A stretch of 64,000 nucleotides of DNA from contig CAKPSH010000003.1 of the NCBI GenBank assembly GCA_934183325.1, forward strand, positions 43,711 to 107,710. Direction: 5' to 3'. This document shows positions 34,515 through 43,543 of the stretch, piece after piece. The DNA comes from an uncultured Clostridia bacterium. GTDB lineage: Bacteria; Bacillota; Clostridia; TANB77; CAG-508. The notes beneath the pieces are model-generated. The model saw only the letters and a program-made list of their open reading frames with translations, ran no database searches and had not been told where the DNA came from. The first letter of the stretch is position 1; each line of letters starts with the position of its first letter. A program made the position numbers and the translations under genes.

Positions 34515-35393
34515 ATGATAAATTTAGAACTATACAGAATATTCAAAATTGTTGCAGATGAAGAAAACTTAACTAAAGCAAGTGAAATTTTACACATCTC
34601 ACAACCAGCTGTAACAAAACATATAAAAAATTTAGAAAATGAATTAAATGTAGAATTATTTAAAAGAAGTAAATATGGAATGATATTAAATGAAAATGGC
34701 AAAAAATTATATTTACAAATAAAGGATTCAATAGAAATTCTTTCAAAAACGGATTCAATATTTAACACACATAAAGATATAAAATTAGGAGTACATGTAA
34801 ATATGCCAGATAGAATATATAACAATGGCATTTCAAATTTCTATGAAAAAAATAATAACAATATTATTAATATACATAGGCTAAATGCTAAAAATATGTT
34901 CTTGGCATTAGAAAAACAAGAAATTGATCTTGCTTTTTCCAAGAAGTATAGTGATGAATTATATGATACAAATAAAATCAAATTTATAAAAATAGGAGAT
35001 TTACATGATATATTTATTGTAAATAACAATTCTCAATATTTGAATAAAAAACTTACAAAAAGTGATTTAAGAGAAATAACAATTTATACATTAAAAAAAT
35101 TCTCTAGTGCGTATAGAAATTTAGTAAAAGCACTTGAATATAAAGAGGATGATGAAATAAATATATCAAATGTTGACTTCCCTGGAATTATGGAATTATT
35201 AAAATTTAGAGATATAATAGCTGTTGTTACAAAAGAATATGTAGAAGATAAATTAGCAAATAATGAATTGAAGGAACCAGATGTAGGATTTATGCTTGCT
35301 CCAGCTGAATATGGAATATATTACAATGTTAATAATAAATTTAAAGAATTAAATAATTTAATTGAAATTTTAAAAGATAATTGCAAAGTATAA
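34515..35393 (+). CDS. LysR-family transcriptional regulator
   Basis: A 292-residue regulator. The N-terminal winged helix-turn-helix of LysR type is clear (ENLTKASEILHISQPAVTKHIKNLE, about residues 18-42, with ELFKRS following). The C-terminal part is a diverged periplasmic-binding-like effector domain. AAAGGAG lies before the ATG. It is transcribed toward the RtcB-like gene that starts 103 bases after it; LysR regulators often control neighbours, but the effector is unknown. Confidence 0.9.
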   Translation: MINLELYRIFKIVADEENLTKASEILHISQPAVTKHIKNLENELNVELFKRSKYGMILNENGKKLYLQIKDSIEILSKTDSIFNTHKDIKLGVHVNMPDRIYNNGISNFYEKNNNNIINIHRLNAKNMFLALEKQEIDLAFSKKYSDELYDTNKIKFIKIGDLHDIFIVNNNSQYLNKKLTKSDLREITIYTLKKFSSAYRNLVKALEYKEDDEINISNVDFPGIMELLKFRDIIAVVTKEYVEDKLANNELKEPDVGFMLAPAEYGIYYNVNNKFKELNNLIEILKDNCKV

Positions 35394-35495
35394 CTTTTAG
35401 TTATGCTTTGCAAACAAATATGTATTTTACTTAATACTGAAACCATTTTATAATTAAAATGACAATAGTCAAATTTATTATAGGAAGGTTTTAGT

Positions 35496-36608
35496 ATGGT
35501 TAATTTAACATTTAATGATGAAACACAAATGAAAATTTTAGAATTTTTAGAAACAACAGAAAAAATGATATCAGATGTAACTAGTCAATTATCAAACTGC
35601 AAAAAAAATGCAAAAATATATGCTATGTCTGATTTAGGATTATCAATAGATGCTGTAAGAATGATGGGAGGATTCTTTGTTGGAACATGTATAACTTGGG
35701 AATGTGATGTACCATTCGTTCCTATTGATGCTACTGTCAATGTATGTGGAGTTTGTGCATATAAATTAAAGGATAAAATTACATCAGAAGAATTTAGAAA
35801 TCGAATAGAAAAAACTTTTAATACTGATAATACTTACGATTGGAACTATAACAGAGGTAATCATTTTTGTACTTTATGCTATTGCGATGGAAAAAATAAA
35901 TTAGAAGAAGGTTATTATATTGTAGTTCATGCATCAGCAGCAGAATATAAAGAAGGCAATATGGAAGAAGGATTATTTCCAGAAAAAAATAACTGGTATT
36001 ATAATGCTATTAAGACATATACAGACACTGAAACAGGTAGATATTTAAGATATTTAGATGGAGAATATGCAGAAAAATTTTGGAATATAGCACATTTCTT
36101 AGAAAAATTTAATGAAAAAAGAAATGAATATTTTATAGAAACTACATTTAATGGATTGATTGATAAAAAAATAATAAATATTCAACATTATGGAATGCCC
36201 ACAGAACATTCTATTTGTATAGGATGTCATTGGAAAGAAGGAATGAATGCATTACTTACAGCACCAGGAGAAGATATTTATTTTGTAACTCCTTTAGAAA
36301 GTGAAAAAAATCGATTTAAACATGATAATATGAATTTTGTGCTAAGTCCTCATGGATTGGGGCAAAAAGTTCCAAATAAAAATGCAAACATAAAAATTAG
36401 TAAAGATGATATAAAAATCGGTGATAATAGTTTTAAAGATGGACAAATATTAAATATTGATGTAGATATTAAAATAAGAGGAACAGCTGATGGAGATGCT
36501 CCAATTTCAGAAACCGTCCAAGATATATTAAAAATTTACCCAGGTAAAATACAAGGAAAAATGAAACAAATTGCATCTATAACTAAAAGAGGATTTAAAG
36601 AATATTAA
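35496..36608 (+). CDS. Uncharacterised protein with distant resemblance to RtcB RNA ligase
   Basis: A 370-residue cytoplasmic protein with no membrane segments. Several stretches recall the RtcB active-site layout: a SDLG-GLSIDAVRMMGGFF region, a Cys in NVCGVCAYKL where RtcB has its metal-binding Cys, GNHFC (RtcB GNHF), VVHASA (RtcB HSGSR region) and a histidine-rich QHYGMPTEHS. It also has CTLCYC and CIGCHW cysteines. I offer RtcB-like as a weak family guess; a nucleic-acid ligase role is not shown. An AGGAAGG ribosome binding site precedes the ATG, and the LysR gene upstream may regulate it. Confidence 0.55.
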   Translation: MVNLTFNDETQMKILEFLETTEKMISDVTSQLSNCKKNAKIYAMSDLGLSIDAVRMMGGFFVGTCITWECDVPFVPIDATVNVCGVCAYKLKDKITSEEFRNRIEKTFNTDNTYDWNYNRGNHFCTLCYCDGKNKLEEGYYIVVHASAAEYKEGNMEEGLFPEKNNWYYNAIKTYTDTETGRYLRYLDGEYAEKFWNIAHFLEKFNEKRNEYFIETTFNGLIDKKIINIQHYGMPTEHSICIGCHWKEGMNALLTAPGEDIYFVTPLESEKNRFKHDNMNFVLSPHGLGQKVPNKNANIKISKDDIKIGDNSFKDGQILNIDVDIKIRGTADGDAPISETVQDILKIYPGKIQGKMKQIASITKRGFKEY

Positions 36609-36616
36609 AATAAAAG

Positions 36617-36656
36617 AAAACCTTAGATATTAAATCTTTTTAATATTTAAGGTTTT
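36617..36656 (+). terminator. Terminator after the RtcB-like gene
   Basis: AAAACCTTA-ATATTAA pairs with TTAATAT-TAAGGTTTT with one bulge; T-rich sequence is part of the descending arm. Confidence 0.7.
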
Positions 36657-36747
36657 ATGATTTTAGAGAGTTGATAACAGAAAATAACATTAAGTCATAA
36701 AATATAAAGGAACAGAATAACTTGCAAGAGAGATAGGAGGAAACAAG

Positions 36748-37017
36748 ATGGATTTAAGTGTATTAAGTGAATATTTAGTAATCGTAGTTGTCGGAATATG
36801 TTTATGTGTAGGATATGTAATAAAAAACAGTCTAGATTTTATTCCTAACAAATATATACCTCTAATAATGTTAATATTAGGAGTGACTATAAATATAGTA
36901 ATAAATTGGAAAACAGGAATAAACGCAAATACAATATTAGCAGGAATGTTAAGTGGACTTGCAAGTACAGGTTTACATCAAGCATTTAAAAACTTGATTA
37001 ATGACACAAAAAAATAA
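36748..37017 (+). CDS. Phage holin family protein
   Basis: An 89-residue protein with two hydrophobic helices joined by FIPNKYIPL, a glycine-rich LSGLASTGLHQAFKN segment and a charged tail, which fits the small phage holin families of Firmicutes. Holins form pores that let a lysin reach the wall. AGGAGG precedes the ATG. The next frame is a peptidoglycan-binding domain, the typical lysin partner, but no other phage genes are nearby, so this is a remnant or domesticated lysis pair. Confidence 0.85.
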   Translation: MDLSVLSEYLVIVVVGICLCVGYVIKNSLDFIPNKYIPLIMLILGVTINIVINWKTGINANTILAGMLSGLASTGLHQAFKNLINDTKK

Positions 37018-37033
37018 AAATGGAGGAATAAAA

Positions 37034-37226
37034 GTGAACGACGAGACTGAAATAACCTTAGAATAAGCAAATTCTTTTTAAATTAAAAAGTCTAGGATAT
37101 TATAATGGAAATGCAGATATGATCTATGGAAATAAGACTCAGAATGCAGTGAAGAAATATCAAAAGGCAAATGATTTAAAAGTAGACGGGATAGTAGGGA
37201 AAAATACTTGGAAAAAGATATTCTAA
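37034..37226 (+). pseudogene. Peptidoglycan-binding domain protein, broken by a +1 shift at a TAA codon
   Basis: GTG 37034 follows GGAGG. Ten codons read to TAA at 37064-37066; skipping the T of TAA-G continues as KQILFKLKSLGYYNG and the full PG_binding_1-type domain ending KVDGIVGKNTWKKIF (54 codons to the stop at 37226). The intact product would be 63 residues. There is no catalytic domain, so it is the targeting part of a lysin. Either a one-base insertion has killed it or the ribosome shifts at the stop. Confidence 0.7.
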
Positions 37227-37241
37227 TATGTAAATAATAAA

Positions 37242-37264
37242 AGCGGACACAGTTTATGTCCGCT
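37242..37264. terminator. AGCGGACA/TGTCCGCT hairpin
   Basis: A perfect 8 bp stem with a 7-base loop after the peptidoglycan-binding remnant. Its stem shares GCGGAC with hairpins after eno and tdk. Confidence 0.6.
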
Positions 37265-37349
37265 CTTAAAAAATTAAGAAAATTTTAATTGAATAAAATA
37301 TAGAGTAATGATAAAATTACAATGCAATAATGAAAAAGGAGGAATAAAA

Positions 37350-38258
37350 GTGGGAGAAATTATTTTAGAGTGCAAAAATCTCCATAAAAAATTTGGAAAA
37401 AAGGAGATAATAAAAAATGTTTCAACAAATATAGAACAAGGTGATATATTAGGCTTTATAGGTCCAAATGGTGCAGGAAAAACTACTACAATAAAATTAA
37501 TATTAGGATTACAAAAAATAGATGAAGGAACAGTAAAAATAAATGGTTATGATATACAAAAGAATTTTGAAAAAGCAATAGAAAAAGTAGGTGCAATAGT
37601 AGAAAATCCAGATTTATATATGTATTTATCAGGATATAAGAACTTAGAATTAATAGCAAACTTATATAAGAATATAACAAAAGAAAGAATAGATGAAGTA
37701 GTAAAATTAGTAGGACTAGAAGCAAGAATAAATGATAAAGTTTCAAAATATTCTTTAGGAATGAGACAAAGATTAGGAATAGCACAAGCAATATTACATA
37801 AACCAAATCTTTTAATATTAGATGAACCTACAAACGGATTAGATCCAGAAGGCATAAAAGAATTAAGAGAATTAATAATAAAATTAGCAAAAGAAGAAAA
37901 AATGGGTGTAATGATTTCAAGTCATAACTTAGCTGAATTGGACAACTTCTGTAATAAAGTATGTATTATAAAAAATGGAGAAGTATTAGAGACGAAGAGC
38001 ATAAACGAATTAAAAGCAGAAGAAAATCATCAATATACAATCTTCAAAATAAATAGTACGAACAAGGTAAATGAAATGATTGAAAATGCAGTAATATTAA
38101 ATGAAAAAGAATTCAAAGTAACAGGACAGGAAAAGGAAATTGCTGAGAAGGTTAAAAAATTAGTAGAAAATAATTATGAAGTTTATGAGGTAAGAAAAGA
38201 AGAAACAACACTAGAAGAAGCATTTTTAAAGAAGACAGGAGGTAATAAAATTGTTTAA
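37350..38258 (+). CDS. ABC transporter ATP-binding protein
   Basis: An ABC-2 type ATPase of 302 residues. GTG 37350 is taken as start because AAAGGAGG lies 7 bases upstream and homologues begin near EIILECKNLHKKFG. Walker A is GPNGAGKTT, the signature is YSLGMRQRLGIAQA, Walker B is LLILDEPTNGLDPEG, and the switch His is in SSHNL. A C-terminal domain of about 80 residues follows. It overlaps the permease start by 8 bases. The pair resembles bacteriocin-resistance/export systems of the BcrA/LolD-unrelated ABC-2 class; the substrate is unknown. Confidence 0.93.
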   Translation: MGEIILECKNLHKKFGKKEIIKNVSTNIEQGDILGFIGPNGAGKTTTIKLILGLQKIDEGTVKINGYDIQKNFEKAIEKVGAIVENPDLYMYLSGYKNLELIANLYKNITKERIDEVVKLVGLEARINDKVSKYSLGMRQRLGIAQAILHKPNLLILDEPTNGLDPEGIKELRELIIKLAKEEKMGVMISSHNLAELDNFCNKVCIIKNGEVLETKSINELKAEENHQYTIFKINSTNKVNEMIENAVILNEKEFKVTGQEKEIAEKVKKLVENNYEVYEVRKEETTLEEAFLKKTGGNKIV

Positions 38259-39741
38259 ATTAGTAAAAAATGAATTAACTAAAATTTTCAGTAAAAAGAG
38301 CATATATGTAATACTTGCTATATTTATAATAATTTCAATAGCAGGAGTATCTTTAAGTAAAGTTTTAAACAATATATTAGATAATAGCTATATAGATTCA
38401 AACTTAGCATATGCAAAAGAATACATAAAAACAATAGATAAATCTACTGAAGATGGAAAATTAACATATGCAGAAGAATCAGCATATATTAAAGAATTAG
38501 AATTAATGAAGAAATATGGAGAAAATTCTTGGCAGAGTTATATTATACAACAATACTTACATAATTATATTTATGATTTAGAGTATTTTAATCAAAATTT
38601 AACATCATATATTCAAAATGTAGGATTAACACAAGAAGAAGTTAAGCAAGAATATGACCAAATTATAAAAAAATTAGATAATGATGATTGGAGAGTATTT
38701 GCAGAGGAAGAATTAGACAATATAAATGCAATTATAGATATAAATACAAATAAATTAAAAGATGTAACAAATATTAACTCTTTAGAAGAAATGAAAGAAC
38801 AAAATGAAATATTAAAAATTAGTCAACAAGTGTTAAAATGGAGATTAGAAAAAAACATTCCATATAATGAAAAAAATTATGAAGAATTATTAAAAAGATA
38901 TCAGAGTGCAGGCACAACAGTAATTAATATGAATTATGAATATGGAATAAATGAAAATAATTATAAAGAAAAAGAGACAAAAGAATATACATATGATTCA
39001 CAGAAAAGTTATCAAACAGCTTTAAGTGAATATAATGTTTATAAGTATAAGATAGAAAATGGAATAACAGAAGAAAATAGTCTTAAATTTGTATTTGATG
39101 GTATTGGCCTCCTATTTATAATAATAGTTGCAATAAGCATAGCAGGAACAATAGTAAGTGAGGAATTTAATAAAGGAACAATAAAAATGCTATTAATAAG
39201 ACCTTATAGTAGAAAAAAGATTTTAACATCAAAAATAATAGCAACAGTTATAAGTATTATAATAGCAACAATTATAATTATATTAGCAGATACCTTAATA
39301 TATGGAATAGCATATGGCTTTAATACAATCTCAATGCCTGTTGTATTGTATAATTATACAACCAATAGTGTAATTACAATGAATGTGTATCAATACCTAT
39401 TAATAAGATTTTTAAACATAGCACCTATGATAGTAATACTTTTCATGATAGCAATTATGATAGGAACGGTATTAACAAGTTCATCAACAGCGATTGTAAT
39501 ATCGTTATTGGCATATATGATGTCAAGTTTAGTTGATTCAATTGCTATGGCATATCAAAAAGTGTGGATGAAATTTATACCTACATTAAATTGGGATTTT
39601 TCACAATACTTATATGGAACATTACCAAAATTAAAAGGAATGACAATAGAATTTTCAGCGACAATATGCATAGTATTAATTATAGCTATGGGAATAATTA
39701 CTTGCGAGAATTTTGAAAGAAAGAATATTAAAAATGTGTAA
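38251..39741 (+). CDS. ABC-2 type transporter permease
   Basis: A 496-residue membrane protein with one N-terminal helix (about 18-40), a large extracellular coiled or helical domain (about 45-280) and five to six helices in the C-terminal 220 residues, including EFNKGTIKMLLIRPYSRKKIL, the typical ABC-2 segment after the second helix. The TTG start overlaps the ATPase stop, so the two are translationally coupled. A clear terminator follows. Confidence 0.88.
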   Translation: MFKLVKNELTKIFSKKSIYVILAIFIIISIAGVSLSKVLNNILDNSYIDSNLAYAKEYIKTIDKSTEDGKLTYAEESAYIKELELMKKYGENSWQSYIIQQYLHNYIYDLEYFNQNLTSYIQNVGLTQEEVKQEYDQIIKKLDNDDWRVFAEEELDNINAIIDINTNKLKDVTNINSLEEMKEQNEILKISQQVLKWRLEKNIPYNEKNYEELLKRYQSAGTTVINMNYEYGINENNYKEKETKEYTYDSQKSYQTALSEYNVYKYKIENGITEENSLKFVFDGIGLLFIIIVAISIAGTIVSEEFNKGTIKMLLIRPYSRKKILTSKIIATVISIIIATIIIILADTLIYGIAYGFNTISMPVVLYNYTTNSVITMNVYQYLLIRFLNIAPMIVILFMIAIMIGTVLTSSSTAIVISLLAYMMSSLVDSIAMAYQKVWMKFIPTLNWDFSQYLYGTLPKLKGMTIEFSATICIVLIIAMGIITCENFERKNIKNV

Positions 39742-39748
39742 TTAATGT

Positions 39749-39789
39749 AACTAGGAAAAGAAAAAATATGCTTTTCCTAGTTAATTTTT
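39749..39789 (+). terminator. Terminator after the ABC permease
   Basis: AACTAGGAAAAG and CTTTTCCTAGTT form a 12 bp stem followed by AATTTTTA. Confidence 0.85.
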
Positions 39790-39910
39790 ATGAAAAATAA
39801 AATATATTATTGAAAAATATTACAAAAATATTACAAAAGTATTTTGAAATTATATTTATTGAAAAAGATAAAAAAATATGATATATTTTTCAAAAAAAGG
39901 GGGATAAAAA

Positions 39911-41239
39911 ATGAAAAAAAACAAAGGAATAATTACAATAATCTTAATTGCGATTATAATTTTAATATTAAGTATTGCTGGAGTAGGAATTTTTATAATT
40001 ACACAGAGGGGTAACCTAAAAAACAATGATAATATTAGCCAAGAAGTAAAAGAAGAACAGAAAAATAACAAAATTTTTTATGGAGATTATGAAATTTTTT
40101 ATGATATTTCAGAAATTTCGCAACCATATTGGGATTCTAAGAATGAAATTAATCCTATGGCGACAAATAGAGAATTCTTCTATAATAGATATATGTTTCA
40201 TGTTGAAGGAGAATCATCATCAAGTTATGGAGGAAATCTTGCAATGCCTTTAAAGCCTGATTATACAATGTATTATAGAGTATATAAGGGAGGGGGAGCT
40301 GAAAAAACTTGTGAATACTTTTTGAAAGTTGATTTTAACAAAGAACATATATTTTATCCTAATATGATGATAGGTACTTTAGAAGGAGGAAGTGATAGAG
40401 TATTTACTTTTTCACTTTTAGATAGCTATATGAATTTTAATAATATTACAGGAAATTTTAGACACCTTATGAAGACAACCAAGATGCAAAGTGAAAACAA
40501 GAGTAACTATAAATTATTATATGAAGATAATGAGTGGGCTTTTTTTGAAATTACAAGTAATAGCGAAAAAACAATTATATATGCCGACTATTATGTGGAC
40601 TTAGAAAATTATGATTATATTAATTTTGAAATAAAATTAAATGGAAAATTAAAAGAAGATGATGTAAATGAACTTATAAATAAAATAAAAAATAATATTC
40701 AAATAAGTAAAATTGAGGATGATTATACATGCAATTATCTATCTTATATTTCACATTATTATTTGGAATTAAATAATCAAGATCAAAGAATTGATGTAAG
40801 TAAACACTTTATACTAGATATGAAAAATGTTGAATTTAGGGTATGGACAAGTATAGAAGACAGAACAGGAATAACTTCCACGAATAATACAAATATGGTA
40901 CAATGGGACGATTTAGATTGGAGAAATGGATTTGGTCGTATAAGCTTATTGGAATACCCAGGAGCGTTAGACAAAGGAATTGAAAATGTGATAAGTGATT
41001 GTTTTGGAACAGATGTTGAAAGTAAAGAATATAATTATAAAAATTGCAAAATCAAATTAATATATGATACAGATGAATCTTCATATAGAGTGAAGTATGG
41101 TTATAGCAGCTTTTTAGGAATTTTATTTGAGGTAGATGATAGTATTTATACAGTACAAAGCACAAAAGACATAAAAGAAGAAGAGATACCTTCATATATT
41201 CAATATTTATTTGACAATATAATATTAATCAATCAATAG
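39911..41239 (+). CDS. Membrane-anchored extracellular protein of unknown function
   Basis: A 442-residue protein with one N-terminal hydrophobic helix (about residues 8-31, IITIILIAIIILILSIAGVG) without a lipobox cysteine, so it is anchored by an uncleaved helix with the rest outside. The outer part is rich in aromatic and acidic residues with no repeat or motif that I recognise. A GGGGGA ribosome binding site precedes the ATG. It stands alone between two strong terminators, downstream of the ABC exporter. Confidence 0.7.
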   Translation: MKKNKGIITIILIAIIILILSIAGVGIFIITQRGNLKNNDNISQEVKEEQKNNKIFYGDYEIFYDISEISQPYWDSKNEINPMATNREFFYNRYMFHVEGESSSSYGGNLAMPLKPDYTMYYRVYKGGGAEKTCEYFLKVDFNKEHIFYPNMMIGTLEGGSDRVFTFSLLDSYMNFNNITGNFRHLMKTTKMQSENKSNYKLLYEDNEWAFFEITSNSEKTIIYADYYVDLENYDYINFEIKLNGKLKEDDVNELINKIKNNIQISKIEDDYTCNYLSYISHYYLELNNQDQRIDVSKHFILDMKNVEFRVWTSIEDRTGITSTNNTNMVQWDDLDWRNGFGRISLLEYPGALDKGIENVISDCFGTDVESKEYNYKNCKIKLIYDTDESSYRVKYGYSSFLGILFEVDDSIYTVQSTKDIKEEEIPSYIQYLFDNIILINQ

Positions 41240-41243
41240 TAAA

Positions 41244-41277
41244 AAAATCCTTTCGTAGTTTAGACGAAAGGATTTTT
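41244..41277 (+). terminator. Terminator after the membrane-anchored protein
   Basis: AAAATCCTTTCGT and ACGAAAGGATTTT form a 13 bp stem, continuing into TTATAAT. Confidence 0.85.
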
Positions 41278-41383
41278 ATAATAAATAAGATTGATTTATA
41301 ATCAAAGATAAAATTAAGAATTTATGATATAGTTAATTATTAGTAAGCCTGAAAATAATGTCATTTAATAAACTCGAGAACAA

Positions 41384-41412
41384 TTGACAAATCAATAATA
41401 CTAGAATATAAT
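41384..41412 (+). promoter_or_regulatory. Consensus promoter for topB
   Basis: TTGACA (41384-41389), 17-base spacer, TATAAT (41407-41412): both boxes match the sigma-A consensus exactly. The transcript would have a leader of about 130 bases before topB. Confidence 0.8.
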
Positions 41413-41428
41413 CACAATAATAGTAAAG

Positions 41429-41485
41429 ATGAAAATGTTATACAAAATAGCAAAAAATCCAGTAGAAGCACTAAGAAGTGAATAG
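41429..41485 (+). CDS. Possible 18-residue leader peptide upstream of topB
   Basis: ATG 41429 opens a frame MKMLYKIAKNPVEALRSE ending at TAG, lying between the consensus promoter and the hairpin before topB. The ribosome binding site is weak (GTAAAG). The only support is its position in the leader; it may be chance. Confidence 0.25.
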   Translation: MKMLYKIAKNPVEALRSE

Positions 41486-41495
41486 AACTTATGTT

Positions 41496-41521
41496 AAGGC
41501 ACGGTTTTATTACCGTGCTTT
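41496..41521 (+). terminator. Leader hairpin / possible attenuator before topB
   Basis: AAGGCACGGT pairs with ACCGTGCTTT (one G-T) around TTTATT, followed by ATAATAAC. It ends 27 bases before the topB start. The weak T-tract suggests partial termination or an RNA stability role. Confidence 0.55.
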
Positions 41522-41548
41522 ATAATAACAAAAAAGGAAGGAATAACT

Positions 41549-43471
41549 ATGGCAAAAAAAGTTTTAATTACAGAAAAACCATCAGTAGCAATGGAATTTG
41601 CAAAAGCATTAAAAATAAATGCAAACAGAAAAAATGGATATTTGGAATCAGACGAATGGATTATAACCTGGTGTGTTGGTCATTTAGTTACAATGAGCTA
41701 TCCTGAAAAATATGATGAAAAATTAAAATTCTGGAGATTAGATACATTACCATTTATTCCAGAAGAATGGAAATATGAAATTATTGAAAATGTAAGAAAT
41801 CAATTCAATACTATACAAGGAATTTTACAAAGAGATGATATAGAAACAATATACAATGCAGGAGACTCTGGACGAGAAGGAGAATATATTCAAAGATTAG
41901 TATTTATGATGGCAAAACCAAATCCTAAAGCTCAAATAAAAAGAGTATGGATAGACTCACAGACAGAAGAAGAAATAAAAAGAGGGATAGCAGAAGCAAA
42001 AGATTCATCAGAATATGATAGCTTATCAGATGCAGCATATTTAAGAGCAAAAGAAGATTATTTAATAGGTATAAATTTCTCTAGATTACTTTCTATAATT
42101 TATGGAAGAAGAATGGCCAAAGAATTAAATGAAGATAAAGTGTCAATTTCAATTGGACGAGTTATGACCTGTGTTTTGGGAATGGTGGTATCAAGAGAAA
42201 GAGAAATAAAGAGCTTTGTTAAAGTTCCTTATTATAAAATAATAGGTGAATTTGGAGAAGATGAAAGCAAATCTTTTAATGCAGAATGGAAAGTTACAGA
42301 AAAATCTAAGATGTATAATAGTTTTCAATTATATAATGATAGTGGTTTTAAAAAGGAAGATGATGCAAAAGCTTTTATTTTATCATTAAAAGACAAAGAA
42401 GCGGTGGTAACAGAAGTAAAAAAATCTAAAACAAAAGAAAATGCACCATTATTATTTAATTTGGCAGAAATTCAAAATGAATGTACAAAAAGATTTAAAA
42501 TAAACCCAGATGAAACACTAGAAATAATACAAAATTTATATGAAAAGAAGTTAGTAACATATCCAAGAACAGATGCTAGAGTATTATCAACAGCAGTGGC
42601 AAAAGTTATAAAAGCAAATTTAAATGGAATAGCCAGAGGATATAAGGATGAAGAAGTTCAAGGATATATAAAAAAGATGTCAGAAGAAAAATATTCAACA
42701 GATTTAACAAAAACAAAATATGTTGATGATAGTAAGATAACAGACCACTATGCAATAACTCCAACTGGTCAAGGGTATGAAAACTATGAAGCTTTGCCAG
42801 AGCTTCATAAAAACGTATATAAAGTAATAGTAAAAAGATTTTTAGCAATATTTTATCCACCAGCAGAATTCAGTAAGATATCTGTAACAATAAATGTAGG
42901 AAATGAGCAATTTACAACCTCAGGAAAAGTGTGTACAAAACAGGGATATTTAGAAGTATTAAAAAAGGAAAATGCAAAAGATAATGATAATGAAGGAAAA
43001 GATAATTTAGAAATATTGAATACATTAAAGAAAAATCAAGTAATAACAGCTCTAAATTATGAAACAAAAGAGGCACAAACAAATCCGCCAAGTAGATACA
43101 ATTCTGGTTCAATGATTTTAGCAATGGAAAATGCAGGAAAATTAATTGAAGATGAAGAATTACGTGAACAAATAAAAGGAGCTGGAATAGGAACAAGTGC
43201 TACCAGAGCTGAGATAATAAAAAAATTAGATAAAATAAAATATATTACTATAAATAGTAAAACAAAGATAATTACTCCAACAGCAAAAGGAGAGGCTATA
43301 TATGATGTAGTAAATAGAGCAATGCCAGATATATTAAATCCAAAATTAACAGCAAGTTGGGAAAAAGGATTGGATATGGTTGCTAAAAAAGAAATTCAAG
43401 CAAATGAGTTTATGGATAAACTTGTAAATTACATAAAATCAAAATTTAGTAAACTAGTTGTGAAAATGTAA
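41549..43471 (+). CDS. topB: DNA topoisomerase III (type IA)
   Basis: TopB is a type IA topoisomerase that relaxes and decatenates DNA through a 5' phosphotyrosine. The 640-residue protein starts with the Toprim domain (VLITEKPSVAMEFA, later NAGDSGREGE and the acidic residues around it), and the active-site Tyr is in KKLVTYPRTDARVL. The HYAITPTG segment and the C-terminal gate helices are intact. No C-terminal zinc fingers are present, as in short Firmicutes TopB. AAGGAAGG precedes the ATG. It has its own strong promoter and leader. Confidence 0.95.
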   Translation: MAKKVLITEKPSVAMEFAKALKINANRKNGYLESDEWIITWCVGHLVTMSYPEKYDEKLKFWRLDTLPFIPEEWKYEIIENVRNQFNTIQGILQRDDIETIYNAGDSGREGEYIQRLVFMMAKPNPKAQIKRVWIDSQTEEEIKRGIAEAKDSSEYDSLSDAAYLRAKEDYLIGINFSRLLSIIYGRRMAKELNEDKVSISIGRVMTCVLGMVVSREREIKSFVKVPYYKIIGEFGEDESKSFNAEWKVTEKSKMYNSFQLYNDSGFKKEDDAKAFILSLKDKEAVVTEVKKSKTKENAPLLFNLAEIQNECTKRFKINPDETLEIIQNLYEKKLVTYPRTDARVLSTAVAKVIKANLNGIARGYKDEEVQGYIKKMSEEKYSTDLTKTKYVDDSKITDHYAITPTGQGYENYEALPELHKNVYKVIVKRFLAIFYPPAEFSKISVTINVGNEQFTTSGKVCTKQGYLEVLKKENAKDNDNEGKDNLEILNTLKKNQVITALNYETKEAQTNPPSRYNSGSMILAMENAGKLIEDEELREQIKGAGIGTSATRAEIIKKLDKIKYITINSKTKIITPTAKGEAIYDVVNRAMPDILNPKLTASWEKGLDMVAKKEIQANEFMDKLVNYIKSKFSKLVVKM

Positions 43472-43481
43472 AAATATAGTA

Positions 43482-43510
43482 TTTTCAAAAAACATAAAAT
43501 ATGATATAAT
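43482..43510 (+). promoter_or_regulatory. Promoter for the COG0523 GTPase gene
   Basis: TTTTCA (43482-43487), 17-base spacer, TATAAT (43505-43510). No Zur-like operator could be picked out by eye. Confidence 0.45.
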
Positions 43511-43543
43511 AGTTGCACTGTAAAAAGAAAGGAAGTAATAAAA

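Noticed and set aside
41491..41706. 71-codon frame overlapping the start of topB
   Set aside because: It overlaps topB in another frame and includes the leader hairpin; topB is certain.
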